DNA of 13,106 nucleotides. Source: Planctomycetota bacterium (GTDB lineage Bacteria > Planctomycetota > Brocadiia > JAJRTI01). Below are positions 10,993-13,106 of the stretch, in pieces. The stretch lies in the NCBI GenBank assembly GCA_024278415.1, contig JAJRTI010000532.1, positions 1-13,106 of the forward strand, written 5' to 3'. The notes below the pieces were generated by a model. The model saw only the letters and a program-made list of their open reading frames with translations, was not told where the DNA came from and did not search any database. A program made the translations under genes and the position numbers. Each line of letters begins with the position of its first letter. The stretch's first letter is position 1.

Positions 10993-13106
10993 ATGCCCCG
11001 CCGCGCCTCCCCCTGGCTCTGGCTCGTTGTGATCGCCTCGCTGGCGTTCGGGGGGGTGCTGTTCGTGCGCCCGGCCGCGCTCAGCTATGACCACGACTGG
11101 CTGTTGCACGTCGCGCGATACGCGTTCGTGCGCAAAGCCGTGTTCGAGTGGGGCGAACTGCCGTACTGGTCGCCCTACTTCGGGGGCGGCTACCCGGTGC
11201 TCGGCGACCCCGCGGGAGCGGAGCTGACGCCGCAAGTGCCGTTCGTGCTCGCGTTCGGCGAGGTCGCGGGGCTGAAGGTCTTCGTCGCGTTCATGTGCCT
11301 CGTGCAGGCGCTGGGCATGTGGGCGTTCCTGCGCCGCGGGCTGCGCATGGGACCGGGGCCGGCCGCGTTCGGCGCGCTGCTGCTCACGACCGCGTACAAC
11401 CTGCCCATGCGCAACTGGGACGAGCTGTGCTACGCGACGTTGCCGCTCATGCTCTACCTCTTCATGCGCACGCGGCGCCGGCCGCGGTCGCTCGTGTGGC
11501 TTGCGCTCGTGTTCGCGCTCATGCTGCCGCAGGGCAAGCAGGGCTGGGCGCTCATCGCGCTCTACGTGGCCGCGTATGGGTGCCTACAGGCGATTCGCTT
11601 GGGCCGGCGCCAGGTGGCCGTTGCGCCGAAGTGGGCCATGAGCGCGTGGGCAGCGGTCGCGCTGGGAGTGCTGCTGGCCGCGCCCAAGGTGCTGCCCATG
11701 GGCGAATTGTTCTTCCTGCGCGCCACGTCGGGCATGCACATGATCCGCAACAAGGCGCCCTTCTACAGCACGGCTACGGTCGACGCGCTTGCGCCGGGAG
11801 ACATGGCCCGCGGGCTTGTCACGAGCAGCTACGAGCGCGGGGTCGGGCTGCGCTCACGGCTGTGCATGGGGTATGCGGGAGTCGTGCTGGCGCTTGCGGG
11901 TCTTCTGCTGCGCGGGCGACGGTTGTGGCGCAGCGTGATCCTCATGGCCGTGGCCGCGGTGCTCGCCATCGGCTGGCACTCGTGGGTCGACCTGCTGCGC
12001 CTGCTGTGGATGATCCCCGGCTTTGACACGATCCGCACGAGCGCGAAGTACTTCGACTATTTCGTGTGCTTCAACCTGTGTGTGCTCGCGGCCGCGGGGC
12101 TGGACGCCGTGTTTGGAGTCCCGCCTTTAGGCGGTCCGAATCCCGACCGCAATGACAGCAGACCGCGTCGGCGTAGCCGATTGGCTTGGGCCGCGGTTGT
12201 GGTCGCCATCGTCGCGATCGCCGAATCGGCATGGAAGAACGCGCCTCCGATCCTCGACCAATTCCGCTTCGCCCCGCCCAAGATCACGAAGGCCGACAGC
12301 TTCTACTACCGCATGCCCATAGCCCGCGGCCCGGCCGCACCGCGCACGCCCAAGGGCACGAGCTACTTCAACCTGCTCGCGGGCATCGGCACGATGAACT
12401 GGGAGTCCGGCTTCAACTTGCCCGAGTGCACGGAGCCCAAGGAACTCATCAGCCCCACGGACCGCGCCTACCCCAACCCCGACTACTGCGGCGAGGTCTA
12501 CCTGCACCAGACGACGGGCGACGTCGAGATCCGGCACATGTCTGCGAACCGAATCGTGGTGGGGGGCAGGTTGGACGGGCCGGGATATGTGGCCCTGAAC
12601 CAGAATTATCACCACAGTTGGCGCCTGGTTCGCGGCGTCGGTTCGGTCACCCGCACGGGCGCCTTAGCGATCAAGCGCGACAAGGGCGGAGCCTTCGAGT
12701 GTGAACTGCACTTCGTGCCGAAGACTTTTCACTGGGGCCTTGCCATCTCTGGCGCAGTGGCGCTAGGCATCATCGCCGCGTGGTGGGCGGCGCCCCGCGG
12801 CGCGCCCGTGCTGTGGCGTGTTCGTGTCCGAGGCAAGACGGCTTTGGCCAGCTTGCTGGCGGTTCTGGCTGTACTAATGGTCGTTTGGGGATGGCGATGC
12901 CAAAGGCCTCTGATGGCGGACAGGCTCTACGATCTGGGCCGACGCGATCTCGTCGCGGGTGATGTCGAAGGCGCGCGCCAGTACTTTGCAACCGCGATCC
13001 ACCTGCGGCCGGATCACATGCTCGCCCACAAGCGCTTGGCCGTGTGCTATTACGCGGCCGGCGCATTCAAGCAGGCCGCAGAGCAGTTCGACCTGAGCCG
13101 CCGCGC
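10993..13106 (+). CDS. YfhO/GT-C-like polytopic membrane protein with C-terminal TPR, partial
   Basis: Open without a stop from ATG 10993 to the window edge (704 complete codons; the 3' end is missing). It starts with a transmembrane segment (about residues 8-29) followed by YDHDWLLHV (D33, D35) and LPYWSPYFGGGYPVLGDP (57-73), the pattern of GT-C-type and YfhO proteins. Many hydrophobic segments follow to about residue 420, then a large extracytoplasmic beta-rich part with YVALNQNYHHSWRL near residue 540, which matches the C-terminal domain of YfhO-like proteins. Two more hydrophobic segments are followed by TPR-like helices from about residue 641 (MADRLYDLGRRDLVAGDVEGA, then AHKRLAVCYYAAG). 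YfhO proteins take part in glycosylation of envelope polymers; transfer from a polyprenyl-linked sugar is likely here. AAAAGG lies 5 bases before the ATG. Residues 375-396 are a hydrophilic insertion described separately. Confidence 0.85.
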   Translation, partial: MPRRASPWLWLVVIASLAFGGVLFVRPAALSYDHDWLLHVARYAFVRKAVFEWGELPYWSPYFGGGYPVLGDPAGAELTPQVPFVLAFGEVAGLKVFVAFMCLVQALGMWAFLRRGLRMGPGPAAFGALLLTTAYNLPMRNWDELCYATLPLMLYLFMRTRRRPRSLVWLALVFALMLPQGKQGWALIALYVAAYGCLQAIRLGRRQVAVAPKWAMSAWAAVALGVLLAAPKVLPMGELFFLRATSGMHMIRNKAPFYSTATVDALAPGDMARGLVTSSYERGVGLRSRLCMGYAGVVLALAGLLLRGRRLWRSVILMAVAAVLAIGWHSWVDLLRLLWMIPGFDTIRTSAKYFDYFVCFNLCVLAAAGLDAVFGVPPLGGPNPDRNDSRPRRRSRLAWAAVVVAIVAIAESAWKNAPPILDQFRFAPPKITKADSFYYRMPIARGPAAPRTPKGTSYFNLLAGIGTMNWESGFNLPECTEPKELISPTDRAYPNPDYCGEVYLHQTTGDVEIRHMSANRIVVGGRLDGPGYVALNQNYHHSWRLVRGVGSVTRTGALAIKRDKGGAFECELHFVPKTFHWGLAISGAVALGIIAAWWAAPRGAPVLWRVRVRGKTALASLLAVLAVLMVVWGWRCQRPLMADRLYDLGRRDLVAGDVEGARQYFATAIHLRPDHMLAHKRLAVCYYAAGAFKQAAEQFDLSRR
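12118..12180. repeat. Cluster of palindromes inside the membrane-protein gene
   Basis: Three stems lie within 63 bases of coding sequence: CCGCC-TTTA-GGCGG (12121-12134), the overlapping alternative GCGGTC/GACCGC (12131-12136 with 12145-12150), and TCGGC-GTA-GCCGA (12168-12180). The frame is kept, encoding a proline- and arginine-rich stretch (about residues 376-396) between hydrophobic segments. This looks like a REP-type or mini-insertion that entered in frame. The same stretch could simply be a charged loop with chance palindromes. Confidence 0.5.

Overview
This is a GC-rich bacterial window that looks like a fragment of a genome assembled from an environmental sample. The gene mix suggests a planctomycete/lentisphaerid/hydrogenedente-like lineage: a zinc-ribbon plus WD40 protein, a large secreted GH20 glycosidase, and a YfhO-like membrane protein running into TPR repeats. 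That placement is inference from gene content only. No rRNA, tRNA, CRISPR, transposase or phage gene was seen.

Layout, left to right. 1-299 is non-coding, with a 7-bp tandem array at each end in inverted orientation. 300-1190 (+) is an EamA/DMT transporter. A perfect 16-bp hairpin follows. 1350-2804 (+) is an Aas-like acyl-CoA/acyl-ACP synthetase. It converges on 2845-3933 (-), a zinc ribbon plus seven-bladed WD40 protein with a TTG start, and the stop codons of both lie in one 7-bp-repeat hairpin. 3934-4450 is non-coding, with poly-G tracts, a 24-bp palindrome and another 7-bp array. 4451-6070 (+) is a gamma-glutamyltranspeptidase-fold hydrolase. It overlaps tail to tail with 6036-8990 (-), a secreted GH20 beta-hexosaminidase. 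9160-9966 (-) is an unrecognised beta-rich protein. 10222-10767 (+) is a small HAD phosphatase. From 10993 (+) a YfhO/GT-C-like polytopic protein runs off the right edge with TPR-like repeats starting.

The genes do not form one pathway or operon; strands alternate and most intergenic gaps carry palindromes. Possible functional pairs are the GH20 enzyme with the gene upstream of it on the same strand, and the HAD gene with the membrane protein.

Two things stand out. First, at least four intergenic regions carry arrays or hairpins built from 7-bp units. The unit differs between places, but the period and, in four cases, the self-complementary arrangement are kept. Second, the GGT-family enzyme keeps the catalytic threonine, but nearly every residue known to hold the gamma-glutamyl group is replaced, which points to a different substrate. 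A further curiosity is a cluster of small palindromes lying in frame inside the membrane-protein gene.
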